Source of the DNA: Corticium candelabrum
Lineage: Eukaryota; Porifera; Homoscleromorpha; Homosclerophorida; Plakinidae
Length of the DNA: 64,000 nt
Assembly (NCBI RefSeq): GCF_963422355.1
Contig: NC_085106.1
Coordinates: 4,597,430 to 4,661,429 of the forward strand
Direction: 5' to 3'
Positions 13,096 to 22,606 of this stretch are shown piece by piece (the first letter of the stretch is position 1; every line of letters starts with the position of its first letter). A program made the position numbers and the translations under genes. The notes under the pieces were generated by a model. The model did not search any database and was not told where the DNA came from. It was given only the letters and a program-made list of their open reading frames with translations.

Positions 13096-16000
13096 TGTCC
13101 ACTGATAACAGTGATGACTCTCTTTAGTGTCCTCTGTGTCTCTGGTGGGATTTAACACCTGCTTTTGAACGGCATTCCTTTCCACAAGATTGACAAACAA
13201 ATGACTTGTTGGTAGGAACAATTTGTTCTTTCCGTTTCTGACGTTGAGCTTGAAGATGTCTAATACGATTTTCTTCAAACTGTTGGAGTGATGAATGGCA
13301 GAGAGATCTCCAGTTTGTTCTATCACTGGATAGTTTCTCAAAATGCAGGAAGTCAATCCCACAAGATTTCATATTAGCCTTGATAGAATCTTTATAACGT
13401 AATTTAGGACCACCTTGATGACGATGGCCCTGTTCCAGTTGACCAAAGAGGAGTTGTTTGGGAATTCTATCATTAGGCATTCGAGACATGTGACCAGCCC
13501 AGCGAAATTGGCATTTCATAACAAAAGATTCAATGCCACTGATGTTGCAACGAGATAACACTTCTGTGTTGGGTATATAGTCAGTCCACTGGATTCCACA
13601 TATGCGGCGAAGACATCGCAGATGAAAACTCTCCAAACTTTTGAGGTTACGACGAAGAAGGGTCCATGACTCGCATCCGTACAACAGAACTGATAAGACT
13701 ACTGCTTTGTAAACTGCAACCTTCGTGGTCAGTTTGATTTCATGCCTTTGCCAGACTCTGTTGTACAATTTACCAAAAGCAGCACTGGCCTTTGATATCC
13801 TATGAGAGACATCTGCATCAACAGTTGCATTATTCGAAAGGAAACTACCCAAATACTTGAAATTGCTGACATAAGACAATGGGTGATCACCAATCATAAC
13901 TGGAGGACGGTTATAGTTTGAGCCTGGACGTGGTTGAAAAAGCACTTCTGTCTTTTTCAAGCTGATACTCAAGCCAAAACGTTTAGTTGATCTGTCTAAA
14001 CAGTTGACAATGTGTTGAATGTCTTCATATGTGTAACCAACTAATGCGCAATCGTCAGCAAACAAGAGTTCTCTCAGTAGACTCTTAGAAACCTTTGTTT
14101 TGGCTTGTAAGCGCCTGAGATTGAATACACCTCCAGTAGTTCTAAACTCAACTCGAACACCCTCTCGGATGTTCTTGAAGGCATCATTTGAAACCATGGA
14201 AAAAAAATGCTAAAAAGAGTAGGTGCTAGAACGCAGCCCTGTTTCACTCCGTCGTTTACTGCAAACATTTCTGACTTTGACCCATCCTCGACAACACAAG
14301 CCATCATACCAGTATGAAAGGCTTTGATTAGATTCACAATCTTTACCGGGCAGCCAAGCCTCAAAAGGACTTTCCATAAGCCAGTTCTATCAACCGAGTC
14401 AAACGCTTTGACCAAGTCAATAAAGACCATAAATAGATCCATGTGCTGTTCACGACACTTTTCTTGAAGCTGCCTGGCTGAAAAGATCATGTCGGACGTA
14501 CCACGACCAGAACGAAAACCACATTGGCTTTCAGGAAGGATACTCTCTGAAAAGTTTGAGACAAGACGATCAAGAAGAACTCTGGCCATAATTTTGCCAG
14601 CAACAGACAACAAAGAGATCCCACGGTGATTGTTGCAGTCAGATTGACTACCTTTTTTCTTGTATAGATGGATTATGTTGGCATCTTTAAAGTTCTGGGG
14701 TACATCTTCGAGTTCCCAGCATAGACGAATGAAATCACCTAGTTTGAACAACAGCAGTTCTCCTCCATGTTGAAAAATTTCAGCAGGTAGGCCGTCAGCA
14801 CCAGGAGATCTATTCCTTGACATTTTCCTGATAGCTTTATTTATCTCATTGTTAGATGGTGGTTCACAAGCTACAACTAGATCAGGCTGTTCATCAATGC
14901 TGTCAATAGCTTTTTGTGAAATAAATGTTGGATGATTCAAGATGCTTGCAAAATGCTGACCCCAACGAGTCAAAATTTCTCGTCGTCCATAGAGAAGCCT
15001 GGAGTTGTCAACAGATTGTAGAGGTGCGATTGTCTTTACACTTGGCCCAAACACCTCTTTTAGGCCTTGATAGAAGCCACTAGAGTTATGCTGGTCAGCA
15101 GCTAACTGAAGCTGTTCTGCCTTCTGTAACCACCATTTGTTCTTCATCACAGAGAGCCTAGCTCTTGCTGCTTTTCTTGCATGATTGTAGGCATCAGCAG
15201 TGCTTTGATTGCGTTTATCTGATAACCAGACATGATGCAAGTGATGCATATCATCAAGGAGATGGCTGATGACAGTGTCATTTTGATCAAACCAATCCTG
15301 GTGCTTCCTATCAGGCTTGCCAAGTAGTTCATAAGAACCGTTGTGAACAACTGAGTGTAAACTTGACCGTAATGCATCCAGGTTGCTGGCTGAATCATAA
15401 GATGGAATATACAATTCTTGCAGCTTTGTGGTGAGTTCGTTTTTCAGCCGAAGACTGGTAGAGGGATCATTTAGCTGGCTGACATTCAATTTTCTAAATC
15501 TCTGGCAAGACTGATGAGAAACAGTTTTCTTGACAGAAAGTGAAAGCTTACTACGCACCAATCTATGGTCAGAAAAGACTGAGGCAGAAGCTCCCCGCAT
15601 GACTCTAGTGTGACGAACATCACTGATATCTCTCTGACGAATAATAATGAAGGCTATCTGGTGCCAATGCTTTGATCTAGGATGCATCCAGGTGGTCTTG
15701 TACTTGGTTTTCTGTTGAAACAGTGTGTTGGTGATTACAAGCTGGTACGTAGAACAAAGTGACAACAAAAGTGACCCATTACTGTTCTCTCTTCCAATGC
15801 CGTGTTTACCAAGCACATTTTTCCATGTGCAATGATTGCTACCAACTCGAGCATTGAAATCACCTAGGACGAGCAGTTTGTCCTTCTTTGGCACAGCACC
15901 AATAATGTTACTCAAATCATCATAGAATTTCTCTTTGATTTCTTCGGAGGCGTTCATCGTTGGAGCATATGAACTGACCAAGGTTAGAAATTGACCACCA

Positions 16001-17274
16001 GAAAGAGGTAGGCGAAGTGTCATTAAACGATCATTTATTCCCCTTGGTAGGTTGTCGAGACTACCCACCAAGGAGGATTTGACAGCAAAACCTACACCCG
16101 ATTGTCGTGTCGCATTTGAAGGACGTCCTTTCCAAAAGAATGTGTAACCTGTACCGACTTCCTCAAGTTTTCCTTCATCCAACAGATGGGTTTCACTTAA
16201 AGCAACAATATCAATGTCATAGCGACGAAATTCCTTTGCCAGAATGGCTATTTTACGTTCCATTTGCTGTTGTGTGTCCAGAAGTGAACGAACATTCCAA
16301 CAGGCAACAGCGAGGTTATGCTTCACTTTATTTCGACCGCAATATTGGATGCCCACCCAACCGCGGTAAGCTGGTAGGGACAAAGAGGGTGAGCTTTGTT
16401 TAGGCCACCTTTTCTAGGCCCTTTCTCGAGTGAGGTGGGCAGTGCTATCACTAAATAGTGCTGCCCAGCCATACCAGCAGGACCGAGTGTGAACTTCACC
16501 CCCGCTTAATTCACAAACGACCATCTTACTGGTACCACTCACGTGCAGAATCATGGCTAGCGACTCCCAGCGCCATCCTACGCCTGCCGTCGTCACCATT
16601 CCTCCATCGCCGTGAGACTTTGGAAGAAACAGAAAAAGAAAAATTCCAAGAAAAACAAAAAGCGACACAAAAAAGAAACCTGCACGTGGAATAGATTAAA
16701 GTGAATAAGGGATGTGCATGCCCAGATTCACTCTCTCGTCTTGAAATGCCTTCTATCCACTGGGGCTAGTAATAGCAACAAGTAGAAAAGCGGAACAAGA
16801 TGCAGTGGCTTGCCAGAAGCACGTTTCGGTCTGTGCAACTGCCAGAAAAGTATGCCACATTACCCTGCTGGAGTGCCTGATTCTTGCTGTAACTGTGAAT
16901 GCCAGCCACACCAGACTTCCAAAATTTACCGTCACATTTTGCAGAACTTACAAAACAAAGACAGTAGCATATTGGCTTAATGCTCCTATAGCTGTAGATT
17001 GTCACACCACTGAGTTGCATTTGGCACTGACGTTTTTTAATTGGCGGCCAGTACTCGCCATGTCATAATGTCGTTATAAAGCTTTGTGAGCTTTTCATTG
17101 AGACAAAGGTGCCACCCCAGACTCACTCACGCTCTGCTAACATTACCGCTGTTGGTCCGCGACTGCTTATTTGTCAGGGAGTACCCTGCTTATATCGCAG
17201 CTAACCTTTATATCTAAAGGCTGTTCCACTATCCGCCACCAGTGGACGCTCCCAGTAGCAGACAGCTCTGCCTT

Positions 17275-17338
<64 letters not shown>

Positions 17339-20300
17339 CTCTCTGTCTTCTTAATGACTCAGCGTTCATGCCGGTACATGAAGAAAATGATTGGACTAAG
17401 CATTCTTCCTCTTTCCCTGGTGAAGTGTAATGCCGGCATCATCTTGCAAGTCTTTTACCACCTACTAGTTCTGTCTCGTCCTCTGTTTCTTCTACACAAC
17501 ATTCCTTCCAGAAGGCTCTGGATGATGCTTTGAGATCCAGCATTAAAGTCAGCCTTGTTAGTCTGCGAGAACAGGCATGTTTCAGTGCTGTCGCATATCC
17601 TCATGCGGGGGCTTGGTTGAGGGCAATCCCCAACTCAAGTCTAGGCCTGGCCATGTCTCCGCGTGAATTTGTGACTTCTTTGCGTTTGCATTTGGGAATT
17701 CCGATTTTTCCAGCACCCCCACACTCAGTCCGTTGTGTGTGCGGTCATGAATTGGACATGTTTGGTGACCATGCTCTTGGCTGTGGTCCTCTTCGGATTA
17801 AGCGACATGATGCCTTATGTGACGTCATCTTCCACTGGTTGCTCTTAGACAACTCCAATCTTCCACTGGTTGCTCTTAGACAACTCCAATCTTCCACTGG
17901 TTGCTCTTAGACAACTCCAATCTTCCACTGGTTGCTCTTAGACAACTCCAATGTTCGTCGAGAACAACGCTGTTCCTCTCATTCTATGACAAGACCAGGT
18001 GACTTTTTCCATTCCGACTTTTCCCTAGGCAAGGCTTCTTATTTCGACATTTCCGTGAGGAATTCGTTCACTCCCTCTCACCTTATTAATGCTGCCATAA
18101 AAGCTGGTGCTGCTGCTGAGGCTGGGGAAGTGGACAAAGATGAACGCCATCTTGCTAACGTTTCAAGTTATGGCTGTTTGTTTTACCCTCTTGTGGTGGA
18201 ATCATACGGAGAGTGGGCTGCACATAGTCTGGAGGTGTTGAGATCAATTGTCAAGAAGTCTCTTCTATCATCTGGCTTGTCTCTGGGCCAAGCTTCCAGG
18301 CAATTTCACGAACAGTTATCTGTTCGTTTATGGCAGTACAATTCAAGACTGATTAGTGACTATTTGCCTAATTATTATGACTTAGACTCTTTGTGCTTTC
18401 GTCCTTAGGGCGGATATGTGTTATCTGTGTTATCTGTATTATATACAAATATATGATATATATATTGTGAAAAAAAATATATATAGATATAGATATATGT
18501 ATTGCTATAAGGGTAAGATAATGAAGAGGCAATTGTGAAAGGTGGAGAACGACCATTTTATCACCCAATATACCTGTGACATCTGTGGTCGTGTATATGG
18601 ATTACATATTGGGCTATTTTGGCGCAGACAAAGCCATAATGAGATTTATTGAAATCGACAACTCAGTGCATCATGAATAGCCATGAAGAAATATGGCTTT
18701 CAACAATTGTCTGTTAAACACTGCACTTGATAACTTCATCTTCTTCTTGTTACTTCATTCGCTTCTGGAGTTGACTTTTGGCAATTTGTACTCTTGGAAA
18801 TGTTTCTGAGACGAGTTTATGACATCTCTCATATTTCAACATAGTTGTTGAAGCTAATATGTATAAGCATGGTAGTTTTCTTTTTACTGTTAGAGATTTT
18901 CCGAGACTAATTATGCATTACTGGTGCAAATATACTTGGCATATCAACAACTACAGCAATGATGTGAATTAGATTTTTTGTTGTAAGCATTTACAGTTTT
19001 CTGATGCATTCTTTGTGTCACACTACTTTGCACATTATTATTGGCTACACTTAACAAATATAGTTATTTTCTATTTTATAGATTTATTATTTAACCCAAT
19101 TTAAGAGCATGTTTACGTAATACTGTGATCAAACACAATTATCTCTCTTGACTTAGAGGTATAAATGAGTACTTGGTCTTAGACTGAGGGTGGACAGACT
19201 GCTGGCTTTGGCAGTGGTAACATCTGCAACATACCTGAACGGGTGAGATGCACTACGCTCACACTCAATGTGTCTGCCACAGTCAGTGCTGTTGGATAAC
19301 TATGGCCAAGCTCCAGGAGGTTAGTCAGCACAAGCCCATTAAGCCGCCTTTACACGGGCCCAACTTGAACTGAATCCGGGATTGTGTGTTTACACGACAA
19401 ATATTCAGGCCAAGGTGGGCCCTCGAGGCCCACTGACACGGCTCTCTGTCAAATGCCAGGTCAGGCTCTAGTCATGATATACTTTGCCCATCATTGACTA
19501 GTGTGCAAAACGCGGCCAGGGTCGAGCCCGGGACACAATTTATTAGGGACTGTGTAAATGCGGCTATTGTGTCCTAGGCTCAACCTTGACCCGTAGTCTT
19601 GGGCCCAGTCCTGTTTTGGTCGATAGCCACCATCGGCATCACAGCTAGATGCACAGGGTATGAAGTGCGTGTCAGTCGTGTGGCCTGCAAACAATGGTGG
19701 GACGAAAGAGTGTACTATGGACTGACGAAGAGTGACGGCACTTATAATGAGAGCATGCAAAACCAGTTCAATGGCATGACTAAAGTTACTTAAATGCATG
19801 TGAGATGAATTTACGATCTTCACCATGATTAACTACATGTGCATGCTCATCAATGATGGGCGGAGACATACCGTGACTGAGGCCTCTACCTGGTATTAGA
19901 AAGTGAGGCGTGCTCATGAGCCCAGGGGCCCACCTCGACTCGAATAATTGTCGTGTAACACATTGTCTCAGGTTCGGCCCGGGTTAGGCCTGGATCCCTT
20001 TAGATTAGTGCACGGAGGGTCAGTTTTTATGTGCGAGGTCAGCTGCTTTTGTAATACTGATGGGCTTGACATTTGTCCATTTTTGTGATCTAAGTAAAAC
20101 TTGTTTGTGGGAGTCCATTTTGACGGGAAAAGAGACGAATGCATTATTATGTGTTGACAGCAAACCTTATACCTCTTTAGTTAGTTTATTGATTTTGATG
20201 ATTTGCTGTTTGACATTAACAGTGCAACAATGAAAGAACTTTGGCTGCAGGTGAAACCTTATTTGGTGATCAAAGTATGCATACTTCACATCTGTTCTGC

Positions 20301-22331
20301 ATAAGATGACCATCTTCAGGGCTTTTTGTGCAGACAAGTTTTCATATTTTATTCACCTAATTGCATTGTTTAAGAAAGATGTATACAGAACATTGTTGCT
20401 AATTAGACTCTGATTTTTATTTTGCACTCACACTGTCTATTGAACAAGTTTTTGCTTGACTAAGAATAAACTAGTTTAAGAATATAAATGTCATTTTAGA
20501 CTACTATTTTGTTTATCATTACCAAGCATACCAAAATTACAGTGCTACTAGTTTGCAGCACTTTGAGCTCAGAATGACTGATTCCTAAGTGTATTATTGG
20601 TACTAAAGCATGTACACAGTTGATTACTGCATGTGGTTTGTTTCTGATCAATTTATAGGGGGCAATGCAAGAGAAACTGACTGCACTAACATCACCTGTT
20701 TCTTGGCTGGAACGGCTGGATGTTGCCTCAGAGTGCCACATTGAGCAGTCAGCTCAAGAGGAGAATTCTAAGAAAGTTTCACAGATTCATGACGATTTTA
20801 ATAGAGAAATGGCTTTGTAAGTCTACTAGTGTAAATGGGTTATGCGTTCAGCGTGAGGGAAGATTCAACTCTTGTAGCTATAAACAAGCATTGGCTGCAG
20901 TTCAAGTAGCACTGCCACAGCTTCATGATCTAGATGTGACAACACAACGACCTGGTGATTACTTTGCGGAAATGGTCAAATCTGATGATCACATGAAGAA
21001 GGTAAGAGGACAACTGCAGGACATGCTAGCAATGTCAGTGTCACAACGGCTTTGATATGGGCAGGTGAGAGAAAAGCTGCTTGTTAAAGAGAAGGCGATT
21101 GAGAGATCAGAAAAAGCGAGGAAACTCAGGGAAATCCGAAAGTATGGGAAGAAGGTGAATTATAGTTTATAGTTTTTGTGCTATTGACTATATGTGTGAC
21201 AGTGTCAGGGTTAATTAATTAAGATGATATCACATTGTGGTAGGTGCAACGACAAGTTTTGGAACAAAGGCAGAAAGAAAAGAAAGAGGCAATTCAAGCA
21301 GTAAAAAAGTACAGAAAAGGTAGTGTCATGGGCAGTTAGTGTTGCAGATATCTAGGTCTCCATCTTATCATCTGTGATCTCTTAGGCCATCAACAGAAGC
21401 CAGAATTTTTGAAGAATGATAGTGATGAATTTGGAGTTACTGCAACCACGACCAACCAGGCTGGAGACAAACAGAAATTTAGGTAATGTTAATAAGTATA
21501 GATGTACTCACTGTCAGTGTTGATTACTAATTGTTTGTGATTTAACAGAAAATCAAACAAAAGGAAATTGAAGGTAAGCAAAACAATAAATAGTTTATAT
21601 TACGTTATCGGTAGAGTCAAGCATTAATCGTCATATGTAAACATGGCAATAGATGAAACAGCAGCTTATAAAGAATCATTACTAAATATAGATGTGTTTC
21701 AATATCATTTTTCTCTTAAAGGATTTATTGGGCATTTGTTAGGCAAATGATTGTGTAATCAATAGTGATTAAGCAATGTGTTCTCAGATGCTCATAGTTG
21801 TCATCTAGGTCATCTGTCATTACTTAGTGAATATGTAATAATGCTGCCTAGTCTTTCTGCGATCGTAGATGATACAGACCTCTCACACTTGCACTCTACG
21901 GTTGTGAGTCTTGTGGCTGGTGAGATACAAACTAGAATACATACTGTTATGATACAGTTAAAGCTTGGGTATCACCCACATTTAGATGGGTTATGGGCAA
22001 CCTGGAAATATGCTTGGGTATGTGTCTGTTTGTGTGCACTCTGAATCTCCTAGGCTTCAACTAAAGCCTTGATTTTGATGTATTAGGACAAGAAATTTGG
22101 ACTTGGTGGTAAAAAACGTGGAGTGAAGCGAAACTCTGCAGTGTCTTCTGCTGACATGTCAGGCTTCAAGTCTGCAAAGCACAGTGTACCATCAAGAAAA
22201 GCGAGAAAGGCAAGTTTTTGTTTCTAATTCTACTCCATGGTTATGTTGAGAACTACTGTTATCCACAGGCTCTTACTTCGAAGCCTAAGCGACCAGGCAA
22301 GTCACGTCGAGCCAGGCAAAGACAGAAATAG
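10880..22331 (+). CDS. EBNA1BP2: rRNA-processing protein EBP2 (EBNA1BP2 homologue)
   Basis: Ten exons: 10880-10942, 10996-11091, 20659-20816, 20878-21001, 21065-21154, 21244-21319, 21386-21482, 21549-21573, 22087-22209, 22269-22331. They join in phase to 304 aa, close to the family's ~300. EBP2 is a nucleolar assembly factor for the large ribosomal subunit. Family hallmarks seen in order: acidic Ser-rich start; FASGVLKPGLN; SWLERLDV; DDFNREM and FYKQALAAV; RPGDYFAEMVKSDDHMKK; ERSEKARKLREIRKYGKK; RQKEKKEAIQAVKKYRKG; FGLGGKKRGVK; and a Lys/Arg-rich C-terminus. Introns are mostly 52-66 bp, but intron 2 is 9567 bp and packed with retroelements, and the intron before exon 9 is 513 bp. The last intron has a GC donor (AAG/GCAAGT). 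The terminus converges on the sulfatase gene 275 bp away. Confidence 0.93.
11857..11883. repeat. Perfect short hairpin in EBP2 intron 2
   Basis: Two perfect 11-base arms (ACAGGGTACGG and its complement) around a 5-base loop. No promoter or polyadenylation context was found. Confidence 0.85.
12130..12950 (+). pseudogene. Retroelement fragment A1: CCHC plus restriction-like endonuclease-type domain, decayed
   Basis: The first ~130 codons are open and contain TPYAGAWLRAVLN and a decayed zinc-binding region (HLLGCGH) followed by HDVLRHF. The frame then changes; in the next frame the homologous SGRPGYFDVTVWNSFQD and later GGPLYPIFVEIFGFWTP are readable up to about 12890, with stops. The order (GAWLRA, Cys/His cluster, HD, PD-like loop, YFDVTV, ExxGxW) matches fragment A2 at 17431-18408. 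A Cys-Cys-His-Cys knuckle followed by a PD-(D/E)XK-like core is what R2-type non-LTR elements carry C-terminally, so I infer a related retroelement. No reverse transcriptase is present with it. Confidence 0.6.
12552..12635 (+). repeat. 21-bp tandem repeat, four copies, inside fragment A1
   Basis: Four diverged 21-bp units (first: CTGGATTTCTTATCTGGTCA plus C). In the frame of the endonuclease-like domain they encode four DFLSGHx heptads just before the YFDVTV motif, so this is an in-frame internal expansion. Confidence 0.85.
13023..13088. repeat. TA microsatellite at LINE 3' end
   Basis: About 30 TA dinucleotides directly abutting the 3' end of the minus-strand LINE and lying just 3' of fragment A1. 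Confidence 0.95.
13124..14197 (-). pseudogene. LINE reverse transcriptase, 3' part, with C-terminal zinc finger
   Basis: Continues the RT after the frame break: LLFADDCALVGYTYEDIQ (the catalytic FADD box), LSISLKKTEVLFQPRPG, FKYLGSFLSNNATVDADV, LLYGCESWTL, CLRRICGI, RWAGHMSRMPN and WRSLCHSS. It ends with a C2H2-like finger, CQSCGKECRSKAGVKSHQ then RHRGH. All core RT motifs are present, so a single indel in a T homopolymer separates this copy from an intact RT, apart from the endonuclease Asp-to-Ala change upstream. Confidence 0.88.
14074..16383 (-). pseudogene. LINE endonuclease/reverse transcriptase, 5' part
   Basis: Endonuclease motifs: ACWNVRSLLDT, ALSETHL, LGDFNARVG, and VFSDHRLVRS at the end of the domain. 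The usual Asp in the HxIDxI motif is Ala here (HWHQIAFIIIRQ), a likely disabling change. RT motifs: RNRSPGADGLPAEIF, NHRGISLLSVAGKI, ESQCGFRSGRGT, VFIDLVKAFDSV (catalytic Asp present) and GVKQGCVLAPTLFS. The frame is lost after this in a run of eight T (complement of about 14199-14206); the true continuation is in the overlapping frame 13124-14197. Residues past about 730 are therefore out of frame. Confidence 0.88.
17278..17336. repeat. TA microsatellite
   Basis: About 28 TA dinucleotides, the counterpart of the run at 13023-13088 on the other side of the LINE. Confidence 0.95.
17431..18408 (+). pseudogene. Retroelement fragment A2: CCHC plus restriction-like endonuclease-type domain
   Basis: Open from about 17431 through YPHAGAWLRAIPNSSLGL, then VRCVCGHELDMFGDHALGC (a C-x-C...H...C cluster), KRHDALCDVIFHWLLLDNSN, RREQRCSS, RPGDFFHSDF, ASYFDISVRNSF, CLFYPLVVESYGEW and a final SVRLWQYNSRLISDYL. 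Arrangement and spacing match a CCHC knuckle plus PD-(D/E)XK-like nuclease, the C-terminal module of R2-type elements; that identification is inference. A stop at about 17908-17910 is caused by a four-copy 31-bp tandem repeat (17828-17951); the frame is recovered afterwards because the three extra copies add 93 bases. It is the better preserved relative of 12130-12950. No RT is seen between 16.7 and 17.4 kb. Confidence 0.65.
17828..17951 (+). repeat. 31-bp tandem repeat, four perfect copies, in A2
   Basis: Four identical copies of a 31-bp unit (TCTTCCACTGGTTGCTCTTA then 11 more) at 17828, 17859, 17890 and 17921. The unit is not a multiple of three, so successive copies are read in different frames, one of which contains a stop. 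Confidence 0.95.
18420..19340. other. EBP2 intron 2, no feature recognised
   Basis: AT-rich intron sequence after fragment A2, including a TA-rich tract at about 18445-18500. Nothing else supported. Confidence 0.5.
19347..19999. mobile_element. Putative non-autonomous DNA element with ~75 bp inverted ends
   Basis: The segment 19347-19422 (CCTTTACACGGGCC ... TTTACACGACAAATATTC ... AAGGTGGGCC) is repeated inverted and diverged at 19927-19999. GC content is much higher than in the surrounding intron. The interior (~500 bp) has no coding potential. Target-site duplication not resolved. Confidence 0.55.
20000..20658. other. EBP2 intron 2, 3' end
   Basis: AT-rich; leads to the acceptor at 20657-20658 (CAATTTATAG). 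No further feature. Confidence 0.5.
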
Positions 22332-22606
22332 CTTTCACTAGTGTGAGCCATGTACTTGCAGTTATTAAGTCAATCTTATAATGAAAGATTTGTAACTACT
22401 TCAGTCTTTTTGCGAACTGAGAAAACAAATTACAGTTTGGTGCAATAGAGTTACAATATAAAGTGAAAGCAGTACAAAGCAACTCACTATAAGTTCACTC
22501 TAGGCATACAGATGACATGGTTACTGAAAATTAAATAAATGCAAGGAAACCATTTACAGATGTGATAAAACAAGCAAACAGTGTGTCTGTGATTTTAATA
22601 CAACAA
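22332..22606. other. Convergent intergenic spacer (EBP2 / sulfatase 3' ends)
   Basis: 275 bp between two convergent stop codons, so it must hold both 3' UTRs or overlapping ones. An AATAAA occurs at about 22532-22537 on the plus strand. Confidence 0.5.

Larger units (their letters stand above)
13089..16700 (-). mobile_element. Non-LTR retrotransposon (LINE), APE-type, nearly full coding length
   Basis: The minus strand carries an apurinic-like endonuclease, a reverse transcriptase and a C-terminal zinc finger. The 3' end meets a TA run. The 5' boundary is approximate: a non-coding leader with an A-rich stretch (complement of 16620-16690) precedes the first reading frame. Orientation is antisense to EBP2, in whose intron 2 it sits. 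I saw no clear target-site duplication. Clade was not determined. Confidence 0.85.

Noticed and set aside
16107..16694. Plus-strand frames opposite the LINE 5' part
   Set aside because: Antisense shadows of the endonuclease region and leader; no independent motifs.
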